Origin: Sceloporus undulatus | Lineage: Eukaryota; Chordata; Lepidosauria; Squamata; Phrynosomatidae | Direction: 5' to 3' | Assembly (NCBI RefSeq): GCF_019175285.1 | Contig: NC_056526.1 | Coordinates: forward strand, 7,568,964 to 7,632,963 | Length of the DNA: 64,000 bases | Part shown: piece after piece, positions 45,934-55,555 of the stretch | Numbering within the stretch: the stretch's first letter is position 1 | Layout of the letters: each line of letters begins with the position of its first letter | The notes under the pieces: model-generated | What the model saw: only the letters and a program-made list of their open reading frames with translations | Told to the model about the DNA's origin: nothing | Database searches by the model: none | Program-made: the position numbers and the translations under genes

Positions 45934-46793
45934 TTTTATTTTTTCTATTTCCCGTCTCTCCCTGCGGATCAAGGCGGGATTCCATCAATATCAACAATAC
46001 AGTTTACAAAATACACAACAGATTAAAAACATCATTATATAACCACAATATACAGTAAAATACAATACAAAACACAAAATACAATACAATACTAGTCAAT
46101 GCTAGTCAGCCAGTGGTGTTACAGTAGGGGAAACAATGAGTCTGATTCATCTGTTTTCCATATAATCAAATCGGGGTGGGAATCTTCACTATAGCAGGTC
46201 AGGTGGATATGCCCCCTGGAAGAGATCCGTCTTTAATGCCTTCTTAAAGGCTTCTAATGATGTAATGAGACGGATCTCTTCTGGCAAGTTGTTCCATCAT
46301 TTTGAGACCGCGGCTGTGAATGCCTTTTGGGAAGTAGTGACCAATCTGTTTTTTTTTTTTGGGGGGGGGTATTCCAGCATTTTCTTCCCTGAGGTTCTAA
46401 TTGTGCGGGGCAGATTGTGTAGGGAGAGGCGTTCCCTTAAGTAACTCGGGCCTGAACCATGTAGGGCTTTAAAATGACTTATCCATGGTATGACCCGTGG
46501 ATAAGTCGAGGGTAAAACCTAGGGGCCTGTAATAAAGGATCTAAAGGATGAAACAAAGGAAAACAATGCCAAATAACTTAACAAAGGCCCATTACAAACA
46601 AGCCTTTGCGGCGCCCCCGTCATGTGCTAGGGGTTGGCCGAGGACGCAGCAACCAGCGGTGGCGGCAGAGCGCCGCTTTTCGGCAGTCTGTAACCCGCCA
46701 AAATTCCATCAGGCATAACTATTTGTGCTAAAGGTTGGATGGATGAGACAGTAGAGATGTATCAGTGCTCCCAGGGCAGACTCTTGTCTTTCA

Positions 46794-46854
<61 letters not shown>

Positions 46855-48600
46855 TTAAAATACAGTAGTTACATTGACCCCAGGATAAGTCAAGTCAGGT
46901 TTTTTGGGTCAATTCTTAACCTAAATTTCTAGACTTATTCATGAGTATATACAGTACACAAAATCAGAGAGTAACACTTCACCCCTGGGAAGATGGCAGG
47001 GCACTGAAAGGAAGGGTTAGGAGTTGACCATAAGGCCAAAGTAAGGTAGAGCCTTGATAAAGGGAAAGTATTCTGAGTTGACAAAGAATTTAGAAGCTGC
47101 AGGGTTATTAAGCTCTTAGGAATCTTAAGAAAAAACAATTTAAACATTTACAGAGCATTCTGGTCCTACCATTCACTAACCGGCACGTTCTACTAATAAG
47201 AACAATCTGACATGTAAGAGAAAAGTTCAGTTTTTGTATGGTATTGCTCATTATGGTTTAATGACTGCTGTTTTAAAAGCGTGGTACAGAACACCCAAAA
47301 AGGGCGGCCTGGCGGCACCTGTTTTTCCACTGGAGGGAAGCCGCAACTGTGAAACCGTGTGGCTTCCTGCCAGCAGAAAAAGAACTCGCAAAAAGCGGGT
47401 TCTTTTTATGCCGCAGTGGCAGCGTAACAAGTGCACCACTGGCACACTCATTATGTAAGCACCACGTGGTGCCATGCAGACGCCATGCAGCGCTTACGTA
47501 ACAATGGTGGCGTCCATGTATACAGGTCACTGCCATTGTTACACCCTCGTCATGTGCTACAGTTGAGGGCCGTGTGGGTGTGCCACCCTGAGGCAACCCT
47601 AGCACATGATGAGGGTGTCATAAAAGGCCCATCTGTTCCGGGCCATAGTTGGCTAATATATTCCCAGTACCCTTCTGTAATTTTCTCTATGTTGTTTAAT
47701 GGTATTCTTAGTTGGCTTTTCCCAAACTGCAATAAAGGGTAAGGTACATGTTTGCTTTGGTGCAAGATTGCTCAGATGGCGTGCTGATGACTGGTCCAGC
47801 TCTGTGTGGTTAAATCAACCACTGTCTGCAATTCACTATGCCTTCCTTCCTAAACAGAAATTTCCCCATCAGCACCAATGCAAGGGTTAAACACAGTCCT
47901 GCCCTTGCATTACCTCCCATAAACATAGATCAAACTTTTTATCTGAAACCAGTAAAATCTGTAGTTTACATCACATAGGTCCAAAACACACTGCAGAAAT
48001 AATCCAGTTTGAGATCACTTTAACTGCCTTGGCTCAGTGCTAGGAAATTCTGGGAATTGTAGCTTGTTGTGGTACCAGAGCTCTCTGACAGAGAAGGCTA
48101 AACGTCTCACAAAACTGTAGTTACCAGAATTCCCTAGCATTGAGCCAGGGCAGTTAAAGTGGCTTCAAAATGAATTATTTATGCAATGTGTTTTGAGCAG
48201 GAGCAAGTACAATTTGGCTACACAACCTGGAAGCTGTGTCACTTGTATTACTTTGCTTTTCCTAACAGTGGTGGCTTTCATGTCAGTGGACCAGTTCAGC
48301 ACCTTCCACGGTTCCTTTAAAATTTGGATTAGAAACCAAGAGAGTTATTGTCCATTGCTATGAAAGCTACCGGCTGCCAATATTCTCAGGGCACCAGCAT
48401 GGCACAGTGGTTGAGTACTGGACTAGAACTCTGCAGACCAGGGTTCGATTCCCACTTGGCCACAAAACCCAGTGAGCAAGTCACGTGCTCTCAGCTTCCA
48501 TAAGAAGGCAATGGCAAATCTCCTCTGAACAAATCATGCCAAGAAACCTCATGGGTCAGCATAAGTTGGAAATGACATGAAGGCATACAACACACACACA

Positions 48601-48650
<50 letters not shown>

Positions 48651-51074
48651 TCATATTCATACTCCCCACTTCAGTTGCCTACTCATCAACCAGAACACAA
48701 TGAAGGAGCTATTCCACCACCCCCAATTTCCTATTCTCTATTATTCACTTAATTCAAGATTACTGTGTTAATGAATGTTTTCTCTTTTTTAAAATATTGG
48801 ACCAGGTGAAACCACCCTCTGTGCCTGGAAGAACACCATACGCCACTACCCTGCTCCCTGGGCTGAGCTAGAAATTCAGAATATCATCCTGACGGTGCCT
48901 TCAGATGTTGCAAGCGAAATCGACAATCCTGAAGTCCTGCTCACCACCTGGGCCCAGATGACGAATGCAATGACCAAGTTAGCAGCCATCCCTCCCGTTT
49001 TCCCTAGACCAGAGAGAATTGTGACCGATGTTCAGATAGTAGCTGGCAAGTACAAATCACTTCACATCGTACGTTGTGTTCATGAAAATGGTGGAATGGA
49101 AATATTCATAGAATCCCGAATTTGGAAAGCACCCCAATGGCCATACAGTCCAATCCCCTGCCATTCAGGAATACACAGCCAATGTACTCCTCACAGATAG
49201 CCATTCAGCGTCTTATTTAAAAACTTCCAAAGAAGAGGACTCCACCACTCTCCAAGGCAAAGTATTCCAGTTGAAAAGTTCTTTCCATCAAGAAGTTTTC
49301 CCTAAGGTTTAATAGAATCTCTTTTCCTGTAATTTGAATCCATTGCTCCAGGTATTAATCTCTAGAGCAGCAGAAAACAAGCTTGCTCCATCCTCAATAT
49401 GACACCTTTTCAAATACTGAAACATGGCAATCATGTCACCACTGAAGTGTCTCTTCTTAAACATGATTGCCATGTTTAAGTATTTGAATTTTCACAAACA
49501 CTCTGTATCTCTTAAACTCAGGTCTACGTATTGATCAAGAATATGAAACAGTTGGGACTGGATAATCCTAGTTTATGCATTTGTAACTGCCCAAAGGCAT
49601 TCTGGCCAACCTTTTTTTTAAATACCTGTTTTTTAAAAGCAAAGGAAGCCTTCCTTCTACTGCTCCTTTTCTCCTTTTTAAAACTTTGCTGCCAGTTTGG
49701 CAGTCCATGTGAGCCCACCTGTGGCAAGGGTCGAGAGGCTGACAGTTCTACCCCCAAGTCTTGGAGTTTTCTTGGCATGTTCCTTCAGTGGCAGCTTGCC
49801 TGTGCCATCCTCTGAGGCTGAGAGAGTGTCACTTGTCCCAGGTCACCTCAAGTGGAGATTCGACCTGGTCTCCAGAGTCAGCCCTACACTCAAACCAGGC
49901 TGGCTTTCTAGATTCACGAATGCTACTTAGCAAATACTGGCTGATATTTCCATGTAACTAATAAACCAGTCATTCTCAGACTTTTTATATTTACATCTGG
50001 GGTTTCCTCTTGCCATCCTCTGAGGCTGAGTCATACTTGCTCCAGCTCACCCAGTGGGTTTCCATGGCCGAACTGGGATTTGAACCCTGGTTTCCCGAGT
50101 CACAGTCTAATATCAAACCATTACACCACACTGGCTTATATATCTCCATATGACTGACACACATACTCACTCTGTCTCTCTCTTTCTCTCAACGTTTCCC
50201 ATGCCAACTCTCTTCCTTAGGTTGGATGCATGCTGGTTACCCAATCATGTCTGATGTAAGAGCCATGCAGGAGATTGTGGACATGGAAGCTTTCAAAGCC
50301 AAAGGGACCTGGGGGCCTATCCATGAGTTGGGTCACAACCAGCAGAAAAGTGGATGGGAATTCCCTCCCCACACCACTGAGGCCACCTGCAACCTCTGGT
50401 CTGTTTACGTCAATGAGACTCTCCTGAACATCTCAAGAGATCGGGCTCATTCAGATCTTCTACCACACCTGAGAAAGAAGAGAATAGAAGATTATATTCG
50501 AAATGGAGCTCAGCTGAAGGACTTTGACAAGTTTACTGCGCTGGAACCATATTTACAGGTAACAGGGAGCAAGCCGTGTCTGTAGCAAGAGTTTTAGACG
50601 CTTATTTAGTGTCTAACTGTATTTACTAATGCAACTTCATGCTTATCCTTGGTATTGCTACTTAAAGTGTGTATGTGTTTATGTGCCTTCAAGTTACCTC
50701 TTGCCTTATGGCAACTCCATCAATTTCATGAGATTTTTGCTAAGCAAGAAATACTCAGAGATGGTTACCATTGTTCTAAAGAACTTAACGAAGAAACGGA
50801 ATAATTTCCTTTTCCCTCTCAGCTACAGGAGGCATTTGGATGGGAACCCTTCATCCACATCTTTGCCGAGTACCAAAGAATGACCAATGTCCCCGATGAC
50901 AACAAATCCAAGATGAATCTGTGGGTAGAAACATTTTCTCAGGAAGTGAACAAAAATCTAGGTCCTTTCTTTAAAGCCTGGGGGTGGCCGATTGAGGATG
51001 AAGTCTCTCAGAAGCTGGGCAAAACTTTTCCTCCCTGGGCAGAGAATCCAATGAAGCAATACATCTCACCATAA
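38814..51074 (+). CDS. TCAF2: TRPM8 channel-associated factor, TCAF family, complete coding gene in seven exons
   Basis: Exons 38814-39430, 41709-42703, 44200-44294, 45412-45625, 48806-49045, 50221-50558 and 50823-51074 join with matching phases into 917 codons including the stop (916 aa), close to human TCAF1/TCAF2. TCAF proteins bind the cold and menthol channel TRPM8 and affect its surface delivery and gating. Seen: two related N-terminal repeats ([15 protein letters not shown] about residue 145-160 and [15 protein letters not shown] in exon 2), each followed by FPGN; a middle beta-rich part ([11 protein letters not shown]); and a C-terminal M60-like metallopeptidase domain with [10 protein letters not shown], then HELGHNQQ (His755, Glu756, His759) and TTEATCNLW. 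Human TCAF1 is recalled to have lost the second His, and the C-terminus looks nearer TCAF2, but lizard-to-mammal orthology is unsettled. Upstream untranslated exons were not found. Confidence 0.95.
39624..39784. repeat. Tigger/mariner-like MITE, truncated
   Basis: Starts tactacagtggtccttgtta then tccactggagtttggtccca; shares tataaaatgacaaaatcaag with 19942-20161. Its right half is replaced by the next element. Confidence 0.6.
39785..40030. repeat. CpG-rich hairpin-forming repeat
   Basis: Two strong hairpins: atggtggcggcc (39844-39855) with ggccgccaccat (39879-39890), and the 18-bp tactagggttccggactg (39895-39912) with its exact complement (39926-39943). It shares gcgcactcatgacgtaac-style sequence with 47440-47530. 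Lies in TCAF intron 1. Confidence 0.55.
40385..40438. repeat. (AAT)n microsatellite running into an assembly gap
   Basis: About eighteen AAT units end directly at the N run; true length unknown. Confidence 0.9.
40439..40448. other. Assembly gap (10 N)
   Basis: Ten unknown bases, probably a placeholder at an unresolved AAT tract. Confidence 0.99.
40449..40510 (-). repeat. L2-like LINE 3' end
   Basis: tcccacctctctacaaaatg then ggggcggcttacaaggttaa next to an AAT tail, the same layout as at 45903-45980. Confidence 0.5.
40511..41010. other. TCAF intron 1 sequence, nothing recognised
   Basis: A 113-codon plus-strand frame (40610-40951) has no recognisable motif. Not called. Confidence 0.4.
41011..41233. 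repeat. Palindromic MITE copy in TCAF intron 1
   Basis: Outer ends ggtgtatccacactgcagaa and ttctgcactgtggatacatc are clear inverted matches; inner arms are diverged. Confidence 0.8.
41709..42703 (+). CDS. TCAF2: TCAF coding exon 2
   Basis: The acceptor ctgcttcgacag ends at 41708. It codes for [15 protein letters not shown] to WINGTNY, with the second GGGLLIGG repeat, and carries one base into the next exon. Donor gtaaga. Confidence 0.93.
42704..43268. other. TCAF intron 2 sequence, nothing recognised
   Basis: No repeat or exon noted. Confidence 0.4.
43269..43497 (+). repeat. tRNA-derived SINE with L2/MIR-like tail
   Basis: Head agttctagtggtgcagtgat, B-box-like tgaggtcaatcccaggg, tail attctaaactgcttaaggag then gataagtggtatagaaatgt and ttgctattgctattgctg. 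Better preserved than the copy at 15054. Confidence 0.7.
43605..43848 (-). repeat. Sauria-like SINE, minus strand
   Basis: Tail gttgttgttcttctgttcct, middle agcaagatttgttcagaaga, head aaatcactatgccatgctgg. Confidence 0.8.
43849..44199. other. End of TCAF intron 2, nothing recognised
   Basis: Leads into the pyrimidine-rich acceptor of exon 3. Confidence 0.4.
44200..44294 (+). CDS. TCAF2: TCAF coding exon 3 (short)
   Basis: 95 bases coding [20 protein letters not shown] to GAKLQ, between acceptor ggctttacag and donor gtaaag. It matches the WMSTGLYIPG region of TCAF1 and keeps the frame (2 + 31 codons). Confidence 0.88.
44570..44780. repeat. Unclassified MITE (acagacaggccaaaataaagc)
   Basis: Carries gagcccatacagacaggcca, then gccattttggaggtatgctg, aatgatgcatgcgtcctaag and agaagccacaccaaagccat. 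Recognised by layout as a common squamate DNA-transposon relic; the mirror half is missing. Low certainty on limits. Confidence 0.45.
44781..45411. other. TCAF intron 3 sequence, nothing recognised
   Basis: No exon or repeat noted. Confidence 0.4.
45412..45625 (+). CDS. TCAF2: TCAF coding exon 4
   Basis: Codes [20 protein letters not shown] to YFKH, including [15 protein letters not shown]. Acceptor ttttttttccag, donor gtaagt after one base of the next codon. Confidence 0.9.
45903..45935. repeat. (AAT)n tract, tail of the L2-like insertion
   Basis: About eleven units adjoining the L2-like 3' end on its left, as expected for a minus-strand insertion with an ATT-type tail. Confidence 0.85.
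45936..46475 (-). repeat. L2-like LINE fragment, minus strand
   Basis: Starts ttttattttttctatttccc then ctgcggatcaaggcgggatt, and further in reads cttctggcaagttgttccat, gaccgcggctgtgaatgcct, gttcccttaagtaactcggg and catgtagggctttaaa. This is a non-CR1 LINE 3' region common in squamates; naming as L2-like is tentative. Confidence 0.5.
46795..46842. repeat. (TA)n microsatellite
   Basis: About 24 TA units followed by gagagagagag. Confidence 0.9.
47275..47650. repeat. CpG-rich repeat with several hairpins
   Basis: Hairpins ggaagccgcaac..accgtgtggcttcc and aaaagaactcgc..gcgggttctttt are evident; also ggcacactcattatgtaagc and cgcttacgtaacaatggtgg, which resemble the 39785 element. In TCAF intron 4. 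Confidence 0.5.
47976..48197. repeat. Palindromic MITE, aggtccaaaacac subfamily
   Basis: Left end aggtccaaaacacactgcag, right end tgcaatgtgttttgagc; same subfamily as the copy at 19. In TCAF intron 4. Confidence 0.8.
48386..48650 (+). repeat. Sauria-like SINE with long (CA)n tail
   Basis: Head agcatggcacagtggttgag, B box agggttcgattcccact, tail cagcataagttggaaatgac then atgaaggcatacaacacaca. It runs into about 60 bases of CA repeats that likely grew from its tail. Confidence 0.85.
48806..49045 (+). CDS. TCAF2: TCAF coding exon 5, GC donor
   Basis: Codes [20 protein letters not shown] to [10 protein letters not shown]. The only position that keeps the frame with the next exon (VA|GWMHAGY) places the donor at gcaagt (49046), a GC-AG intron. 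Confidence 0.9.
49108..49455 (-). repeat. CR1 3' fragment, minus strand, in TCAF intron 5
   Basis: Starts tcatagaatcccgaatttgg and ends near atgtcaccactgaagtgtct; diverged. It is followed by a small inverted copy (catgattgccatgtttaagt, 49463-49482) of its own nearby sequence. Confidence 0.82.
49750..49910 (-). repeat. Sauria-like SINE fragment, minus strand
   Basis: Contains ggagttttcttggcatgttc, then cctctgaggctgagagagtg and gacctggtctccagagtcag; tail lost. Confidence 0.65.
49990..50140 (-). repeat. Sauria-like SINE fragment, minus strand
   Basis: Contains cctctgaggctgagtcatac, cacccagtgggtttccatgg and accattacaccacactggct; tail lost. It ends about 80 bases before TCAF exon 6. Confidence 0.7.
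50221..50558 (+). CDS. TCAF2: TCAF coding exon 6, metallopeptidase-like core
   Basis: Acceptor ctcttccttag. Codes [16 protein letters not shown] through HELGHNQQ (50322-50345) and [16 protein letters not shown] to LEPYLQ. Donor gtaaca. Confidence 0.93.
50665..50760 (-). repeat. RTE-type SINE tail fragment, minus strand
   Basis: Reads gtgtgtatgtgtttatgtgc, then cttcaagttacctcttgcct and tatggcaactccatcaattt. Like the tail of the 5S-derived SINE at 52238. Confidence 0.55.
50823..51074 (+). CDS. TCAF2: TCAF coding exon 7, last
   Basis: Acceptor ttccctctcag. Codes [20 protein letters not shown] to NPMKQYISP and TAA. The 3' untranslated end is not placed; no canonical AATAAA is seen within the next 300 bases. 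Confidence 0.93.
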   Translation, partial: LQEAFGWEPFIHIFAEYQRMTNVPDDNKSKMNLWVETFSQEVNKNLGPFFKAWGWPIEDEVSQKLGKTFPPWAENPMKQYISP

Positions 51075-51904
51075 GGAGCTGAAAGTGAAGCTAGCTGGAA
51101 CTATTTGTTTGCATTGAAAGGGCTCATCTATCTTTAGTATTTGTGCATACTCTCCAATTATCCCAATTTGGCAGGGACAATCCCAATTAATCTCCTCCCT
51201 TTCCACTTCTCAGGTGCTTTTAAAATGTCCAGGTTTCTCTCTCCTTCTCCTGCTTTGTCCTTGGCTTACTTCAATGGCTGCAAACTGAGTTCAAAGTGCA
51301 AAAGGAGTGTGAGCTCAATTAACTCATCAGTGGAGAGAGGAGGAGGCAGATCCTTCTCTTACAAAATCAAAATATAAGAATGGACTCTCTATTAATAGCC
51401 TTCCATTATGTAATGTGCTAATACTAGACAATGTATAAAAGTAATAAGATATGCCACCTTCGTCATTTTAAAAAAATACACTGGAACGGTGCAACCATTA
51501 AGACAATAACTTGTGGTATTTGTTATCGTTTGTACTTATTACTATTGTCCTGCTTTTGATTTGATAATACAAAAACGCTAGAAAAACATCATAAATACTA
51601 AAAGGGATTGTTGTGACCTCATGCTGATATCTGGCAGAAAACACTTTGGGATGTTTCCACTCATATTCTAGCAGCATTCTTTGAAATTCCTCAAACTGGT
51701 CTGATCTTTCCCCTGTACAAGTCTCTGAGTTTTAGACCAAGGGCTCAGCCATAGGAAGAAAGATATAAAAAGGACTCAAACAAGCAATTCTGTATTCATG
51801 CAGAAAACCACCAAACAACTGGTAAACCTTTCCTCTTGATGGCAGTGTAGGACTTTGTGAAAAATATTAAAAATTCTAAGAGTCTGGATTTTTAGCAGTT
51901 TATA
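51075..51904 (+). other. 3' flank of TCAF, nothing recognised
   Basis: Probably includes the 3' untranslated region; no clear polyadenylation signal or repeat seen. Confidence 0.4.
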
Positions 51905-52125
51905 GACTGTTGTTGTTGTTGTTGCTTTTGTTTGTGGCTTATGGTGACCCTATCATGGAGTTTTCTTGGCAAGAGATGTTCAGCCGAGGTTTGCCATTGC
52001 CTTTCCCTGAGGCTGAGAGAATGTGATTTACCCAAGGTTTCATAGCCAAGCTTGGAATCAAACCCTGGTCTCCAGCTCTATAGTCCAGCACTCAAACCAC
52101 TATGCCACACTGGCTAGTTTCTCCA
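51905..52125 (-). repeat. Sauria-like SINE, minus strand
   Basis: Tail gttgttgttgttgcttttgt then cttatggtgaccctatcatg; head cactcaaaccactatgccac. Confidence 0.8.
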
Positions 52126-52237
52126 GGTTCACAAGTCACTTTAGTTTAAACATCAAGGCCACGGTCTATGTAATCCCATATAGTAACTCAAGTGCTTCTT
52201 CATACTCTTCTGATATCTTCTGTTGACAGCATTTTCA

Positions 52238-52440
52238 TGTGTGTGTATGTATGTGTATGCATGTGCCTTCAAATCACCTGTTGACTTATGGCAACCTCTT
52301 GTCAGGTCCTTCATTTGAAATACAGCCTTCATCTGAAATACAGCCTACAGCATCTGGGATCCATTGCTGGTTTTCCATCCAAGCACTGACCATGGCTGGC
52401 CCTGCTCAGCATCCAAGGTCAGACAAGATCTGGTCTCTTT
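52238..52440 (-). repeat. 5S rRNA-derived SINE, minus strand
   Basis: On the minus strand the head reads accagatcttgtctgacctt, ggatgctgagcagggccagc and agtgcttggatggaaaacca then ccagatgctgtaggct, homologous to the 5S part of the copy at 34138. The RTE-type tail is at the left (gccttcaaatcacctgttga, cttatggcaacctcttgtca). Confidence 0.8.
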
Positions 52441-52752
52441 AGGGTTTTTAGTCTACAATCCACCAAAGAATGTGCTGGATGTCTAACTGTACATCAAAAT
52501 GTTCAAGTAAAATTTTAAATTACTGTAATATTAGAAATTTAGAAACTGAATGAAAAGATCACCTGGGAGGGGGCAGAATTCTTATTGAAGGGGATAATGC
52601 CCTCATCTTGGCTCCCCTCCATAGTTATATCCTGTTAACAATATCATGAAATAACAACATTCAAATTTAGAGATACAAGAGAACTGTTACACAATTTCAT
52701 TCCTCAAAGAAATAACACAATGACATTTTAGTGCATTCTCAGCCCATGCTGC

Positions 52753-52758
52753 TTTATT
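52753..52758 (-). promoter_or_regulatory. Candidate polyadenylation signal of a minus-strand gene
   Basis: AATAAA on the minus strand (GCAATAAAGCAGCATGG context). To its right (on plus) about 1.5 kb of complex, repeat-poor sequence resembles a vertebrate 3' untranslated region. No coding exon was found to the right edge, so the gene is unidentified. Confidence 0.35.
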
Positions 52759-54929
52759 GCTAAAAAAATTGTATACAGGTGCAGAGTTTCCAAGTTCATT
52801 GTTGAATAATTGTTTACAGTGTCAAAAGAATCCATTTAACACCCCTCTTCCCCTTCCCCCAAAGATGCATAGATATAAAAAGCAAGCTGCCTTTTGGAAA
52901 ACTTCAGATATGTACAGGGGTAAGATTATTTGTACTGTTACACAATCTGTGCAATGGAGTATAATAGAACTGTGGCATACACCTTCTTCATCTCTTCTAG
53001 TTGTACAGGTGAAATACACCAAGGAATGCTATTTCTACAATTGAGGCAAAATTCTGTTATGTTTGTCCAGGGTCTCTAGACTTCACTACTGTTCTGTACA
53101 TTCTTCACACATTTTGAAACACTATGGAGCAGCTTATTCTATTAATCGAGAGACTGTTACGTAGCACAGACCTAAATCCTACCCTTGAGTTAATGCTACC
53201 AGCAAACACATATCACCATCAAGGGAGGGAAGAATTTAGAGAGAATTAAAATCTATTTTAACATGAAATCTGAGGGCAATCCAATTTAATCTTAACATGA
53301 AATCTGAGGGCAATCCAATTTAAGTCAACACTACAAGTTTATTCTGAACTTTTAATAAATGCATCTATTTGGCAGCTACTCATCACTGATGGCAGTATAA
53401 ATATGGCCTCTGCAACAAGTTCAAAACATAGCTGCCCAGCGGGAGAAAAGAGACATCCTTTAATGTAGTTTCATAGGTAAGGAAAAGATAAACTGTACCA
53501 TAAAGAAATGTTTGTATTACCTAAAGTTTTCCTTCAGAAACAAGTGCAGCCAAAATCCAACTTAAAGGAATTTTAAATACAAGGTTCACACAAAGAAGAG
53601 ATTTCCAATCCACACTGTGATACAAGATCTATACTTGTCCAATGTTTTCCACACAGCAGTAATCATTACGTATCTTCCATTCAATGCACCTAATTTTCAA
53701 TGCTCAGCATTCATTGCTCTTAACTGGAGCAAAATGCAAGGGAGAGGGGAAAGGAGAGAACGCTGCCATTAGATATCAGACAGATCCAAAGCGTCTCTGA
53801 TCTGGTAAGCTTCAGTTTGCTTTCAGAGTGTGTCCAGCCCCCTGTTACAATTTACAGATTTTTATTAGATACCATTATTGCTGGTTTGGAACCAGTTCAT
53901 CTTTGTATAGCTGCCTAGGTGATGAAAGATACCTGAAAAACACACCTGTTCTTGAAACAATTCAATACCTGAAGAGTGTGGACTGCTTAATGATTTCATT
54001 CTCCATAAACTTGGTGCAACACAGTTCTTTTGCTTTACTACCAAAGAATCATCAAAAGTCCTCTTTGACTTAGATTTTTCTCCCTGTCTATTTCTGTATT
54101 TGGGTTTCCCTTATTGCCTTTTCTGCACTCTGAAACTCTGCACCTCTCCATTTGTACAAGAAATCCATCTTGCCACCAACTATGTTTATATAATGCAGGA
54201 CCAAGGGACCACAGTGAACCTGGTAAGAGGTTAAAAAGGGCTCATTCGGCTGATTTTGCTTTCCAGTACACAGTTTTGGTGTCATGCTTTATCCCTTATT
54301 TATATGCTCTGCCCCTTTTATTCAAGAGGCAGCATGTTCACTAAAAAAGAAAAATCTGAGAATCAAAGCAGTTAAAAGTTCAAGCTATTGGTATATTAGT
54401 TCCTATTGCTTCATAATGTATAAATGCATATATCAATTTACTGGTAATAACTATAACACTAGACATTTCAATCATGCATAATTAGAATACTAGTTCTATA
54501 AAAAAACGGTTTGCGCGCCTGTGTGCTTCTGCCACTCTCATTCTTCCATGCAAGCTTTCAATGCTCAGGGCTTCCCAACCCCAACAGATTTTCACATGTT
54601 CTACCAATGTTTACATGGAGGAACAAGTGAGTAAATTGCAACAACATGCTGTCCTTAAGAAATGCTAAGCCATGTGGAATGTTTATTGTGCTGTGACTTG
54701 AAAAATTCACATTTCTTAATCTACCTAAAACCAACCATCAAAACCAACTGTTTCCATTCTTCTACCACAACCCCTGCCCCAATAATGTCAGTTTATCCTT
54801 CAATACATTTCCATCTCCATCTTGGTATGCAGGAAACCTTAATCTTTGAAGCCCTAACCCACCAAAGGCAATATGTTCTTATTTTTCATTTCTTTGCTTT
54901 CCAGATTCCAGCAACAGTGAGACACAATT
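52759..54929 (-). other. Possible long 3' untranslated region, minus strand
   Basis: Low repeat content compared with the rest of the window, no recognisable exon on either strand. A 34-bp tandem duplication lies at 53258-53325. Confidence 0.3.
53258..53325. repeat. 34-bp tandem duplication
   Basis: ttaacatgaaatctgagggc then aatccaattt occurs twice with period 34 and no mismatches in the core; a recent slip-type duplication. Confidence 0.85.
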
Positions 54930-55110
54930 ATAGAGCTGATTCAGCTTTAACTGCCCTGATTTCATCCTACAGAATTCTGGGATTTGTAGTTTAGAGAGTG
55001 GGACTCAGACTTCCCAGCCAGAGACCTCCAGTGCTTCTCCAAACTTTATATCCCAGGATTCCATAGGATGCAGCCATGGCAGTGAAATGTGAAATCATAA
55101 TGCTATATAG
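54930..55110. repeat. Palindromic MITE, degraded
   Basis: Left arm cagctttaactgccctgatt, centre aattctgggatttgtagttt with tatcccaggattccatagga, right arm eroded. Confidence 0.65.
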
Positions 55111-55555
55111 ATTTGATTCTCCTCACTCTGTAAAGCAGACCCTAATAGGTTCTTTTTCCTGCAGTCTTCCATAGGGAGCCGCATACTGCTGGCTGCTTCC
55201 TTGCATTTCAGAGATTTCATTGCCTCTCTATAGAGAGAGATATGGCAAAGTCCCCTGCATTCAGCCATCCTATACAAGTAATTGATGGTACGATAAACCA
55301 AAAAAACCATCCATTCAGCTTAGCCCCTCCAGATCCTGGTTGCAAATCCCAGAGCTACCACTTGCAAGCCTGCTATTTGTAAACTGGTTGCCTATTTAGG
55401 AGATATATTGAATGACACTCCTTGTATTCTTTGTCAATATTGTGCTTAGATTCCTGCTCTTTGCAAAGCAAAGAGAAAGGGAAGAAATTAGTCTAAAAGG
55501 AAGAAGTAGGAAGGGGAGCTTCACCACTAAACTGGTGAATCTGTAGGGACATGCA
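55111..55555. other. Gene-free stretch, nothing recognised
   Basis: Precedes the zinc-finger remnant; no promoter or exon structure seen. Confidence 0.35.

Larger units (their letters stand above)
45823..46956. repeat. Long MITE with tactgtatatac termini, carrying nested repeats
   Basis: Left end tactgtatatacttgacgat, right end catgagtatatacagta. The segments ggggccaaaattatggattt and acccgtggataagtcgaggg recur in the copy at 58957. Interrupted by an L2-like insertion, a CpG-rich segment (46590-46700) and a TA microsatellite. Confidence 0.6.

Noticed and set aside
47234-47742. Overlapping 70-110 codon frames in the CpG-rich repeat
   Set aside because: Non-coding repeat with hairpins; frames on both strands arise from GC-rich composition.
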